DNA of 64,000 nucleotides from Phytohabitans sp036906915 (GTDB lineage Bacteria; Actinomycetota; Actinomycetes; Mycobacteriales; Micromonosporaceae): assembly GCF_036906915.1 (NCBI RefSeq), contig NZ_JBAKHX010000023.1, positions 33,315 to 97,314 of the forward strand. Direction: 5' to 3'. Positions 54,147 to 64,000 of this stretch are shown here, in pieces. The number at the start of each line of letters is the position of its first letter. The first letter of the stretch is position 1. The notes beneath the pieces were generated by a model. It had not been told where the DNA came from. It made no database searches and saw only the letters and a program-made list of their open reading frames with translations. Both the position numbers and the translations under genes were made by a program.

Positions 54147-55133
54147 ATGCGACTTGGTGCCCTGCTCTGCGTGTTCGGGATGGCGATCGTCGGCAGTGCC
54201 GTGTCCCTGAGCCAGTTGATCGTCGACTACCCGAACCTGACAGGCCAGGCCGCCCGGTACGCGGTGGCAGCCGCGATCCTGTTCGCGCTCGTACGCGGCC
54301 CTCGCGTCGTGCCAACCCGGCGTGAGCTGGGCATCCTCGCCCTGCTCGCGGCCACCGGGCTGGCGGCGTTCAACGCGCTCATCCTCATCGCGCTGCCGCA
54401 CGCCGACGCGGCCGTCGTCGGCACCGTCATCGGCGCCGCACCGCTCGGCATCGCCCTGCTGGCGCCGCTGATGCGCGGCGGCCGGCCGGCGGGGCGGATC
54501 GTGGTCGCCGCGGCCGTGGTCGTGGCGGGCACCGCGCTGGTGCAGGGCACCGGACACGTCGACCTGATCGGGCTGCTCGCCTCGCTGGGCGCCCTCGTCG
54601 GCGAGATCCTCTTCTCGCTGCTCGCCGCCGCCGTCCTGCCCCGCCTCGGCGCGGTACGGGTGGCGGGCTACAGCTGCGCGCTCGCGGTACCGCTGCTGCT
54701 GCTCACGGCCGTGCCCGCCGGCGAGATCGCGCGGTGGCGGATGCCCACAGGCACCGAGGCGGCGACGCTGGCGTACCTGGCCGTGATGATGACCGTGGTG
54801 GCGTTCGTGGCCTGGTTCACCGGGTTGCAGCGGCTCGGCGTCGAGCGAGCCGGGATGATCGTCGGCGTGATGCCGATCGCCACCCTCGTGACCGCCGCGA
54901 TCCAGGCCGGGCGGCTGCCAGAGGTAGGGCAGGCGCTCGGGGTGCTCGTCGTGGCCGTGGGCCTGGGCGTGGGCCTGACCGGTCAGGCTTCGGCGGCCCG
55001 CACCGCGTCCGCGTACGCCAGGGCCACGCGGCGCAGCGCCGCTTCCGGGTCGAGCCCGCGCGAACGGGCCGAGGCGACTATGGCCAGCAGCACCGCGCCC
55101 AGCTCGGGCTCACTGTCCGTCGTGGACGGTTGA
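54147..55133 (+). CDS. EamA/DMT-family transporter
   Basis: A 328-residue protein with ten predicted helices in two EamA repeats (first half to about 135, second ending at about 275 with LGVLVVAVGLGVGLTG). Members export amino acids or small metabolites. The last ~50 residues (from about 279) are Ser/Ala/Arg-rich and unlike EamA; they are encoded by the DNA that codes for the C terminus of MazG on the other strand. The natural end was therefore probably earlier. Confidence 0.82.
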   Translation: MRLGALLCVFGMAIVGSAVSLSQLIVDYPNLTGQAARYAVAAAILFALVRGPRVVPTRRELGILALLAATGLAAFNALILIALPHADAAVVGTVIGAAPLGIALLAPLMRGGRPAGRIVVAAAVVVAGTALVQGTGHVDLIGLLASLGALVGEILFSLLAAAVLPRLGAVRVAGYSCALAVPLLLLTAVPAGEIARWRMPTGTEAATLAYLAVMMTVVAFVAWFTGLQRLGVERAGMIVGVMPIATLVTAAIQAGRLPEVGQALGVLVVAVGLGVGLTGQASAARTASAYARATRRSAASGSSPRERAEATMASSTAPSSGSLSVVDG

Positions 55134-55942
55134 GCCGGTACCGGTACGTCGAGCCCCGCGCGTTCGACCCGCTGGAGGATCTTCGCGGCGAGCGCCAGCG
55201 CCGGCTGGGCCATCACGATGCCGTCCATCGCCGACCCGCGCGACTTCTCGACGCGCTTGATCCGCTCCCAGTTCTCGGTGATCTCCTCGATGCTGGACAC
55301 GGTGATGCCGGAGAACACGTGCGGGTTGCGCCGCACCAGCTTGTCGACCAGGTCGCCGGCGACGTCGTCGACCGTCCACCGCTCGCCGTCCGGAAGCTCC
55401 TCGGCCAGCCGCGCGTGCAGCACCACCTGGAGCAGCACGTCACCCAGCTCCTCGCGCAGCGCCGCCAGGTCACCGGCCTCGATGGCGTCGTACGCCTCGT
55501 ACGCCTCTTCGAGCATGAACTGGGCCAGCGTCGTGTGCGTCTGCTGCCGCTTCCACGGGTCGCCGCCCGGCGACAGCAGCCGGTCCATCGCGCTCACCGC
55601 GTCGAGCAGCCGGGCGCCCGGCGGATCCCAGGAGCCGTACATCAGCTCCAGCTCCGCCAGCCCAGGCTCGCGCGCGATCCGCATGCCCAGGTTGCGGGCC
55701 AGCTCCTGATCGCCGGCCGGGCCAGCGAGCCAGACCGACGTGCCGCGCTCGCGGGCCGCCGCGAGCAACTCCTCGACACCGCCGATCACGACCTCGGTGC
55801 CCGCCGCGCGCACGGCCGCGACCTGCTCGCTCTCCGCACCCGCGAAGACCGGATTTTCGCGTACCAGATCCCAGGCGGCCGCCGTCAACAGCCCGGCTGG
55901 GAGACGGGGTGACGTGACGAGCAGTACGACCCGAGCCGTCAT
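54983..55942 (-). CDS. mazG: MazG-family nucleoside triphosphate pyrophosphohydrolase
   Basis: A 319-residue house-cleaning enzyme. An N-terminal domain (about 1-95) of unknown role is followed by the MazG core: EEAYEAYDAIEAGDLAALRE, then EELGDVLLQVVLHA supplying the Mg-binding EExxE/ExxD set, VVLHARLAEE, and SAMDGIVMAQPALALAAKIL. It hydrolyses NTPs, including oxidised ones, to NMP and PPi. ATG at 55942 overlaps the SurA-like stop (ATGA). Its 3' end overlaps the convergent EamA gene by 151 bases. Confidence 0.88.
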   Translation of the reverse strand: MTARVVLLVTSPRLPAGLLTAAAWDLVRENPVFAGAESEQVAAVRAAGTEVVIGGVEELLAAARERGTSVWLAGPAGDQELARNLGMRIAREPGLAELELMYGSWDPPGARLLDAVSAMDRLLSPGGDPWKRQQTHTTLAQFMLEEAYEAYDAIEAGDLAALREELGDVLLQVVLHARLAEELPDGERWTVDDVAGDLVDKLVRRNPHVFSGITVSSIEEITENWERIKRVEKSRGSAMDGIVMAQPALALAAKILQRVERAGLDVPVPAQPSTTDSEPELGAVLLAIVASARSRGLDPEAALRRVALAYADAVRAAEA

Positions 55943-56652
55943 AGAGAAACGTCGGTCACCATGTCGGACGAGACGTAGGGCAGTGCGTAGAACACCGGGC
56001 CCTGCTGGGTGTTGACCGCGAGCGGGGCGCCGAGCGGCTGGTATTTCGGGTTGATCTCGGCGTCGACCTTTTCGACCTCGGCCCCCAGCGAGGTGCTCAC
56101 GATCGTGGCGGCCTCCGCGAAGATCGCCGCACCGAACGCCTCGCGCACCTGGGTGACGTTCATGCCGCCCTGGATCGCGTTGGACCGCACGAGCGCCTGG
56201 TACACCTGCATGAGCCCCTCGTCGGTCAGGCCGGCGCGCGGGGTGTGCTCGACGATCGTGTTCTGCACGTCGAGCCAGGCGGCCCAGAGCTTGACGTACT
56301 CGCTCTGCGGCGGCGCACCGAGCGCGGAGGCGATCTCCTCCGGCTTCGTAGCCTGCTCCGGGGCGGGGAACTTCTTCTCCTCGACGATCCGCCGGCCCAG
56401 CTCCAGGCTGACCAGCAGGTCGACGATCTTCTGGCGGCTGACCGCGGGCGCGGCGGCGGCCGGGCTCGCGGACGGCGTCGGCTCGTCCGAACTCGCCAGA
56501 AGGGCGTTCTCGTAGATCTCGGTCACCTGGTCCTCGGTGTACGAGGTCCCGCCAATGATCGCCGCCTTGCCGCTGTCCACCTGGCACCCGGTGAGAACAC
56601 CGAGGCCGAGGCACGCGACGACGACGATGGATGCCAACCGACGAGCACGCAT
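55939..56652 (-). CDS. SurA_N-type peptidyl-prolyl isomerase-like lipoprotein
   Basis: A 237-residue lipoprotein: signal helix and lipobox (LGLGVLTGCQ), then a SurA/PrsA-like helical domain that starts AAIIGGTSYTEDQVTEIYEN and contains SRQKIVDLLVSLELGRR. No parvulin isomerase domain follows, so it is probably a chaperone or holder outside the membrane, not an isomerase. ATG at 56652 gives the basic signal-peptide start MRARRLAS; ATG 56661 is an alternative. It is between mfd and mazG, the order common in actinobacteria. Confidence 0.86.
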   Translation of the reverse strand: MRARRLASIVVVACLGLGVLTGCQVDSGKAAIIGGTSYTEDQVTEIYENALLASSDEPTPSASPAAAAPAVSRQKIVDLLVSLELGRRIVEEKKFPAPEQATKPEEIASALGAPPQSEYVKLWAAWLDVQNTIVEHTPRAGLTDEGLMQVYQALVRSNAIQGGMNVTQVREAFGAAIFAEAATIVSTSLGAEVEKVDAEINPKYQPLGAPLAVNTQQGPVFYALPYVSSDMVTDVSL

Positions 56653-56665
56653 GGCGGCCACTCTC

Positions 56666-59600
56666 TCATGTCCTCGTCTGGGCAGCCGGGACGGGGTCGC
56701 CCAGAAGGTCCTTCAGGAGTTGAGCGCACCAGTCCAGCAGCGCCTGGTCGCGTAGGGGTTCGCCGCCGATCCGGCGGGTCGCCGGGCGGGGCACGCTCAC
56801 CTGGTCGGTGGCGTGCTTGTACACCGCGTCCGGGTGGTACCGCTTGAGCCGCAGCTGCTTCGAGTCTGGCAGCGCCAGCGGGGCGAAGCGCACGTGCTTG
56901 CCCTGCACGGACACGTCGGTCAGCCCGTACGCGCGGGCCAGCAGCCGGAACCGCGCCACCGCCAGGAGGTTGGCCACCTGCTCCGGCGGCTCGCCGTACC
57001 GGTCGCGCATCTCGGCGACCGCCTCTTTCAGCTCGACCTCCGAACGGGCGGAGGCCAGCTTGCGGTACATCTCCAGGCGCAGCCGCTCGACACCGATGTA
57101 GTCGTGCGGCAGGTGCGCGTCGACCGGCAGATCGATCTTGACGTCCGGCTCTTCCTCGGCCGGCCGCTCGCCCTTGAACTGCTGCACCGCCTCGCCGACC
57201 ATCCGCACGTACAGGTCGAAGCCCACGCCCTCGATGTGGCCGGACTGCTCGCCGCCCAGCAGGTTGCCAGCGCCCCGGATCTCCAGGTCCTTCATCGCCA
57301 CGTACATGCCGGCGCCCAGCTCGGTGTGCTGCGCGATCGTGGCCAGCCGCTCGTGTGCGTGCTCGGTGAGCGGCTTCTCCCGCGGGTACAGGAAGTAGGC
57401 GTACGCCCGCTCCCGCCCGCGCCCGACCCGACCCCGGATCTGGTGCAACTGCGCGAGGCCCAGCAGGTCGGCCCGCTCGACGATGAGCGTGTTGGCGTTC
57501 GGGATGTCGATGCCCGACTCCACGATCGTCGTGCAGACCAGGACGTCGTACTCCTTCTCCCAGAAGCCGACCATGACCTTCTCCAGGGCGTCCTCGCCCA
57601 TCTGCCCGTGCGCCAGCGCGACCCGCGCCTCCGGCACCAGCTCGCGGATGCGGCGGGCCGCCCGGTCGATCGACTCGACCCGGTTGTGCAGGTAGAAGAC
57701 CTGGCCGTCGCGCAACAGCTCGCGGTGGATCGCGGCGGCGACCTGCTTGTCGTCGTGCGCCCCCACGAAGGTCAGCACCGGGTGACGCTCCTCCGGCGGG
57801 GTGGCGATGGTCGACATCTCCCGGATGCCGGTGATCGCCATCTCCAGCGTGCGCGGGATCGGGGTGGCCGACATCGTCAGCACGTCGACGGCGGTGCGGA
57901 GCTGCTTCAGGTACTCCTTGTGCTCCACGCCGAAGCGCTGCTCCTCGTCGACGATCACCATGCCCAGCTGCTTGAACCGGGTCGAGGTCTGGAGCAGCCG
58001 GTGCGTGCCGATCACGATGTCGGCGCTGCCGTCGGCCGCCTTGGCCAGCGTCTGCTCGGTCTCCTTCGGCGTCTGGAAGCGGGACAGCTGCCGGATCTCC
58101 AGCGGGAACTGGCCCATCCGCTCCGAGAACGTGTTGTAGTGCTGCTGGGCGAGCAGCGTGGTCGGCACCAGCACCGCCACCTGCTTGCCGTCCTGCACCG
58201 CCTTGAAGGCCGCCCGCACCGCGATCTCCGTCTTGCCGTACCCCACGTCGCCGCAGATCAGCCGGTCCATGGGCGTGGGCTGCTCCATGTCTTGCTTGAC
58301 CTCTTCGATCGCCGCGAGCTGGTCGGGCGTCTCGGTGTACGGGAACGCGTCTTCCAGCTCCCGCTGCCACGGCGTGTCGGGGCCGAACGCGTGCCCCTTG
58401 GACGCCTTGCGAGCGGCGTAGAGCTGGATGAGCTGCGCCGCGATCTCCCGCACCGCCTTGCGGGCCCGAGCCTTCGCCTTCTGCCACTCCGAGCCGCCCA
58501 TCTTGTGCAGCGCGGGGTTCTCCCCACCGACGTAGCGGGACAGCTGGTCGAGCTGGTCGGTCGGCACGAAGAGCCGGTCACCGGGCTGGCCCCGCTTCGA
58601 CGGCGCGTACTCGATCACCAGGTACTCGCGGGACGCGCCGTTGACGGTGCGCTGCACCAGCTCCACGTACCGGCCGATGCCGTGCTGCTCGTGCACCACG
58701 TGGTCGCCGGCCCGCAGCTCCAGCGGGTCGATCGTGTTGCGGCGCCGGCTCGGCATCTTGCGCATGTCGCGGGTCGAGGAACCCCGCCCGCCGGTGATGT
58801 CGTTGCCAGTGATCACCGCGAGCCGCGACGCCTCGTCGACGAACCCGTGGTTGAGTGCACCGCACGCCACGATGAGCTGACCGGGCGCCGGCGGCTTGTC
58901 GACGGTCTCCACGAACGCCGCGCCCATCCCGGCGTCGTGCAGCACCTCGACGGCCCGCTGCGCCGGCCCGTGCCCCTCGAAGACCAGCGCCACCGCCCAG
59001 CCGTCGCCAGACCAGCGCTTGAGGTCGTCGACCACCCGGGCGGTTTCGCCGTGATAGAGCGGCACCGCCTGCGCGGCCAGCGCGATCGTCTCTCCCACGT
59101 CAGGCGTGACGGTCACCTCGGGCAGCGGATCTTCCCATGGCGCCGCCTCGGGGGTTGAGCGGACCGGCTCGGCGGCGTCGAGGCCGAACGGCGCAAGGGA
59201 CCACCAGGGCATGCCCAGGTCGGTGGCGGTCGACCGTACCTCTGCCAAGGTCCTGAAGGCGGCGGCCCCGAGGTCGATCGGGGCCTGGGCCCCGACGGCG
59301 GCCGCGGCCCAGCTCGCCTCCAGGAACTCCTCGGAGGTGCGCACCAGGTCGTGCGCACGGGTCCGGATGCGCTCGGGGTCGCAGAGCAACACGTGGGTCT
59401 GCACCGGCATGCAGTGCAGCAGCGTCTCCAGCGAGTCGGGGCCGAGCAGCGCCGGCGTGAGCGACTCCATCCCCTCGACCGGGATGCCCTCGGCCAGCTT
59501 GTCCAGGATCTCGATCAGCTCGGGATGCGCCTCGGCCAACTCCGCGGCTTTCTGGCGGACCTCGGGGGTAAGCAGCAGCTCGCGGCACGGCGGCGCCCAC

Positions 59601-60355
59601 ATCTGATCGACCGCCTCGATGGTGCGCTGGTCGGCCACCGCGAAGGTGCGGATCTCCTCGACCTCGTCGCCCCAGAACTCCACGCGCGACGGGTGCTCGT
59701 CGGTGGGCGGAAACACGTCGAGGATGCCGCCCCGCACCGCGAACTCGCCCCGCTTCGTCACCAGGTCGACCCGCGCGTACGCCATGTCGGACAGCCGGCG
59801 GGCAACGTCTTCCAGGGTCACCTGCGGGTTCCGCTGGGAGCCGTGGCCGCGCACGACGGTGCTCGACCCGGATTCCGCTGAGGTTTCCACGCCGCCTCGG
59901 CGGAGCTCGACGGGTTCGAGATCGCCGAGCCCGCGCAGCTGCGGCTGGAGCACGGAGCGCACCGGCGCCACGACCACCCGCACCGGCGAGCCTGCCGGGT
60001 GCGCGAGCCGCCGCAGCACCGCCAGCCGCCGCCCGACCGTGTCGGACCGCGGCGACAGCCGCTCGTGCGGCAGCGTCTCCCAGGGATGGAAGACCGCCAC
60101 CTGGTCGGCGGGGAGCAGGCTTCCCAGGGCCTCCGCGAGGTCGTCGGCCTCCCTGGTGGTGGCGGTCACCGCGAGTACCGGCCGGCCGGCACCATCGCCC
60201 TCGGACGCCACCGCCGCCACCACGAACGGCCGGAGCGCGGGCGGGGCGGTGAGGTCCAGCCCCTCCGCCGCGACGCCGCCGGCCCGCGCGCGATCGCGCA
60301 CCCGCGCCAGCGCGGGATCGATGAGGGCGGCGGAGAGCAGACCGGTGAGCTTCAT
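56666..60355 (-). CDS. mfd: Transcription-repair coupling factor
   Basis: A 1229-residue ATP-dependent translocase that removes stalled RNA polymerase at DNA lesions and recruits UvrA. N-terminal UvrB-like modules include AVTATTREADDLAEALGS and RGGILDVFPPTDEHPSRVEF; the RNAP-interaction region reads AGDHVVHEQHGIGRYVEL; the motor has GDVGYGKTEIAVRAAFKA (Walker A), VIVDEEQRFGVEHKE (motif II), MSATPIPRTLEMAI (III) and QIRGRVGR (VI). The C-terminal TRCF domain ends near KDLLGDP. Full family length. It diverges from ppc with about 185 bases between. Confidence 0.95.
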   Translation of the reverse strand: MKLTGLLSAALIDPALARVRDRARAGGVAAEGLDLTAPPALRPFVVAAVASEGDGAGRPVLAVTATTREADDLAEALGSLLPADQVAVFHPWETLPHERLSPRSDTVGRRLAVLRRLAHPAGSPVRVVVAPVRSVLQPQLRGLGDLEPVELRRGGVETSAESGSSTVVRGHGSQRNPQVTLEDVARRLSDMAYARVDLVTKRGEFAVRGGILDVFPPTDEHPSRVEFWGDEVEEIRTFAVADQRTIEAVDQMWAPPCRELLLTPEVRQKAAELAEAHPELIEILDKLAEGIPVEGMESLTPALLGPDSLETLLHCMPVQTHVLLCDPERIRTRAHDLVRTSEEFLEASWAAAAVGAQAPIDLGAAAFRTLAEVRSTATDLGMPWWSLAPFGLDAAEPVRSTPEAAPWEDPLPEVTVTPDVGETIALAAQAVPLYHGETARVVDDLKRWSGDGWAVALVFEGHGPAQRAVEVLHDAGMGAAFVETVDKPPAPGQLIVACGALNHGFVDEASRLAVITGNDITGGRGSSTRDMRKMPSRRRNTIDPLELRAGDHVVHEQHGIGRYVELVQRTVNGASREYLVIEYAPSKRGQPGDRLFVPTDQLDQLSRYVGGENPALHKMGGSEWQKAKARARKAVREIAAQLIQLYAARKASKGHAFGPDTPWQRELEDAFPYTETPDQLAAIEEVKQDMEQPTPMDRLICGDVGYGKTEIAVRAAFKAVQDGKQVAVLVPTTLLAQQHYNTFSERMGQFPLEIRQLSRFQTPKETEQTLAKAADGSADIVIGTHRLLQTSTRFKQLGMVIVDEEQRFGVEHKEYLKQLRTAVDVLTMSATPIPRTLEMAITGIREMSTIATPPEERHPVLTFVGAHDDKQVAAAIHRELLRDGQVFYLHNRVESIDRAARRIRELVPEARVALAHGQMGEDALEKVMVGFWEKEYDVLVCTTIVESGIDIPNANTLIVERADLLGLAQLHQIRGRVGRGRERAYAYFLYPREKPLTEHAHERLATIAQHTELGAGMYVAMKDLEIRGAGNLLGGEQSGHIEGVGFDLYVRMVGEAVQQFKGERPAEEEPDVKIDLPVDAHLPHDYIGVERLRLEMYRKLASARSEVELKEAVAEMRDRYGEPPEQVANLLAVARFRLLARAYGLTDVSVQGKHVRFAPLALPDSKQLRLKRYHPDAVYKHATDQVSVPRPATRRIGGEPLRDQALLDWCAQLLKDLLGDPVPAAQTRT

Positions 60356-60540
60356 GGGTTACCCCTTTTGGGCGCACGTCGAGGCCCCCGCGCCCAGCTA
60401 GGGCGGGGGGTTGTCCTTTCAGACTATCCCGCCGGCCTTTGAGACATGACTCACGAGTTCGACCTGCACGCAACGTGGTCTCGGTAACATCCAGGGGTGT
60501 CGGACAGCGCCGTCCTTCGTACTCGCGTAAGGAGCGCATG

Positions 60541-63327
<2,787 letters not shown>

Positions 63328-63444
63328 CCCTCCCACCCGCTCCGCACTCACTTCGCCGCCGCGCCCACCCGGGCGCGGCGCCGCTGCGGCGCGCCGCGCG
63401 CTGCGGCCCCGCCGCCACGCCGCCCTCCTCCCGCCGCCCTCTTC

Positions 63445-63526
63445 CCGCCGATCAAGGGCAAATGCACGTGATTGGATCTCATTTCCACGTGCATTTGCCC
63501 TTGATCCACGCAGTTCTCCTTGATCG
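63445..63526 (-). repeat. 82-bp hairpin repeat, copy D (inverted)
   Basis: Same element on the minus strand: read that way it has cgatcaagga, then 19 bases later ggatcaagggcaaatgcacg, loop with aatgagatcc, and gtgcatttgcccttgatc. It lies about 118 bases beyond the ppc stop and is the only visible copy in the opposite orientation. Confidence 0.88.
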
Positions 63527-63668
63527 CCGCGCTGCCGCCGGCCACGCGACGCGACCTGGGATGGCGGCTGCCGCCGCAGGCACGCGGGCCGGCCGAGACG
63601 GGCCGGCCGAGGCCGGGGGCCGGGGCCGCTTGGCGTTCGTGCCGCTCCCTACGCCGTGGTCGGCGACC

Positions 63669-63725
63669 AGATCTTGGAGAGTCACGGCCGCTAGCTCGCG
63701 CAGCTCGCCATAGTCGCCAAGATCT
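63669..63725. repeat. 57-bp spanning inverted repeat
   Basis: Exact 9-base arms AGATCTTGG (63669-63677) and CCAAGATCT (63717-63725) with a 39-base centre. It is not a copy of the 82-bp element, though the spacing is like its hairpin. Single copy in the window; function unknown. Confidence 0.5.
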
Positions 63726-63922
63726 CCGGTCCCGCGCCGCACGGAGCGCGCGGGCGAGCGGCCCGGCCCGGGCACCGGGCACCGGCGCTCCGGCGTCTCC
63801 CCCTCCGCGCCGCCACGGCGTGCCTTCGAGGGCCCGCAGCGCGATGGCGGTGGCGACCGCCTCGCCGCTGCGCGATGCCGCTACGCCCGGGCGGGCAGCG
63901 ACCACCGCAGGGCCCCAAGCCG

Positions 63923-64000
63923 CGATCAAGGAAGGTTGCATCGATCAAGGGCAAATGCACGTGGAAAAGAGATCCAACCACGTGCATTTGCCCTTGATCG
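63923..64000 (+). repeat. 82-bp hairpin repeat, copy E (cut by window end)
   Basis: cgatcaagga at 63923, second cgatcaagg at 63942, arms gatcaagggcaaatgcacg and gtgcatttgcccttgatc around aaagagatccaa. The last four bases of the 82 are outside the window. Confidence 0.85.

Larger units (their letters stand above)
63328..64000. other. Gene-free region with hairpin repeats
   Basis: After ppc I find no credible gene to the window edge. The several ORFs here are G/C-driven, with repetitive Ala/Arg/Pro translation products. Two copies of the 82-bp repeat lie in it, in opposite orientations, and a separate inverted repeat AGATCTTGG/CCAAGATCT spans 63669-63725. This looks like accumulated repeats at a gene end. 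Confidence 0.6.

Noticed and set aside
56813..59158. A 781-codon plus-strand open frame inside mfd
   Set aside because: It is the reverse of mfd codons, His/Leu/Val/Arg-biased and without motifs.
63348..63941. A 197-codon minus-strand frame after ppc
   Set aside because: It includes the hairpin repeat and Arg/Ala/Gly filler, with no start site or family match.

Overview
The window is high-GC DNA (about 70% by eye) with dense, mostly overlapping genes, many GTG/TTG starts and strong G/C third-position bias. The gene set (SepH, futalosine-pathway MqnB, FtsB-DUF501-Ppx behind enolase, LppU-like and DUF3027/DUF2530/DUF5941 proteins, a UUA-reading leucine tRNA) is that of a filamentous actinomycete. 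The presence of a TagF-like wall polymer gene beside an AftA-like arabinosyltransferase suggests Micromonosporaceae or a near relative. It reads as core chromosome. I saw no phage, integrase, transposase or CRISPR array.

Layout. 0.2-2.5 kb: a membrane protein and an orphan MsiK-type sugar ABC ATPase. 2.7-12 kb: a cell-envelope glycan block: GT2/TagF fusion, DUF5941-CDP-alcohol phosphotransferase, Wzt/Wzm exporter, a divergent PspC protein, then an AftA-like GT-C enzyme and a dolichol-phosphate-mannose-synthase-like GT2. 12-17 kb: DUF4230 protein, acyl-CoA dehydrogenase, small conserved protein, nitroreductase, aldose epimerase, a collapsed MFS remnant and pdxH. 17-22 kb (+): citrate synthase, serC, sepH, aldo/keto reductase. 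22-31 kb: thpR, a MarR/MFS pair with a clear palindromic operator, a purine permease, DUF2530/DUF3027 proteins, an MFS gene coupled to mqnB, and cystathionine beta-synthase. 31-38 kb: tandem SGNH hydrolases, thiolase, BI-1 protein, tRNA-Leu(UAA) (bldA-like) and a polytopic membrane protein. 38-46 kb: type II NADH dehydrogenase, a DUF4129/MoxR/DUF58 operon, UdgB, dienelactone hydrolase and an LppU-like protein. 46-51 kb: a TTA-containing small gene and the eno-ftsB-DUF501-acetyltransferase-ppx operon. 51-64 kb: lipoprotein, nudC, DUF885 peptidase, EamA transporter, mazG-SurA-like-mfd, and ppc.

The most unusual content is non-coding. (i) An 82-bp element occurs five times (88, 29631, 46869, 63445, 63923) with ungapped alignment, a 19-bp-spaced direct repeat and a 22-bp hairpin whose arms show compensatory changes; where both flanks are visible it sits at gene 3' ends, and one copy has become the coding 3' end of mqnB. 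(ii) A different 61-bp element is present as a near-identical tandem pair just upstream of the thiolase gene and as a diverged copy upstream of another gene in the same relative orientation. (iii) A bldA-type tRNA gene lies in the same window as at least three genes carrying the rare TTA codon.
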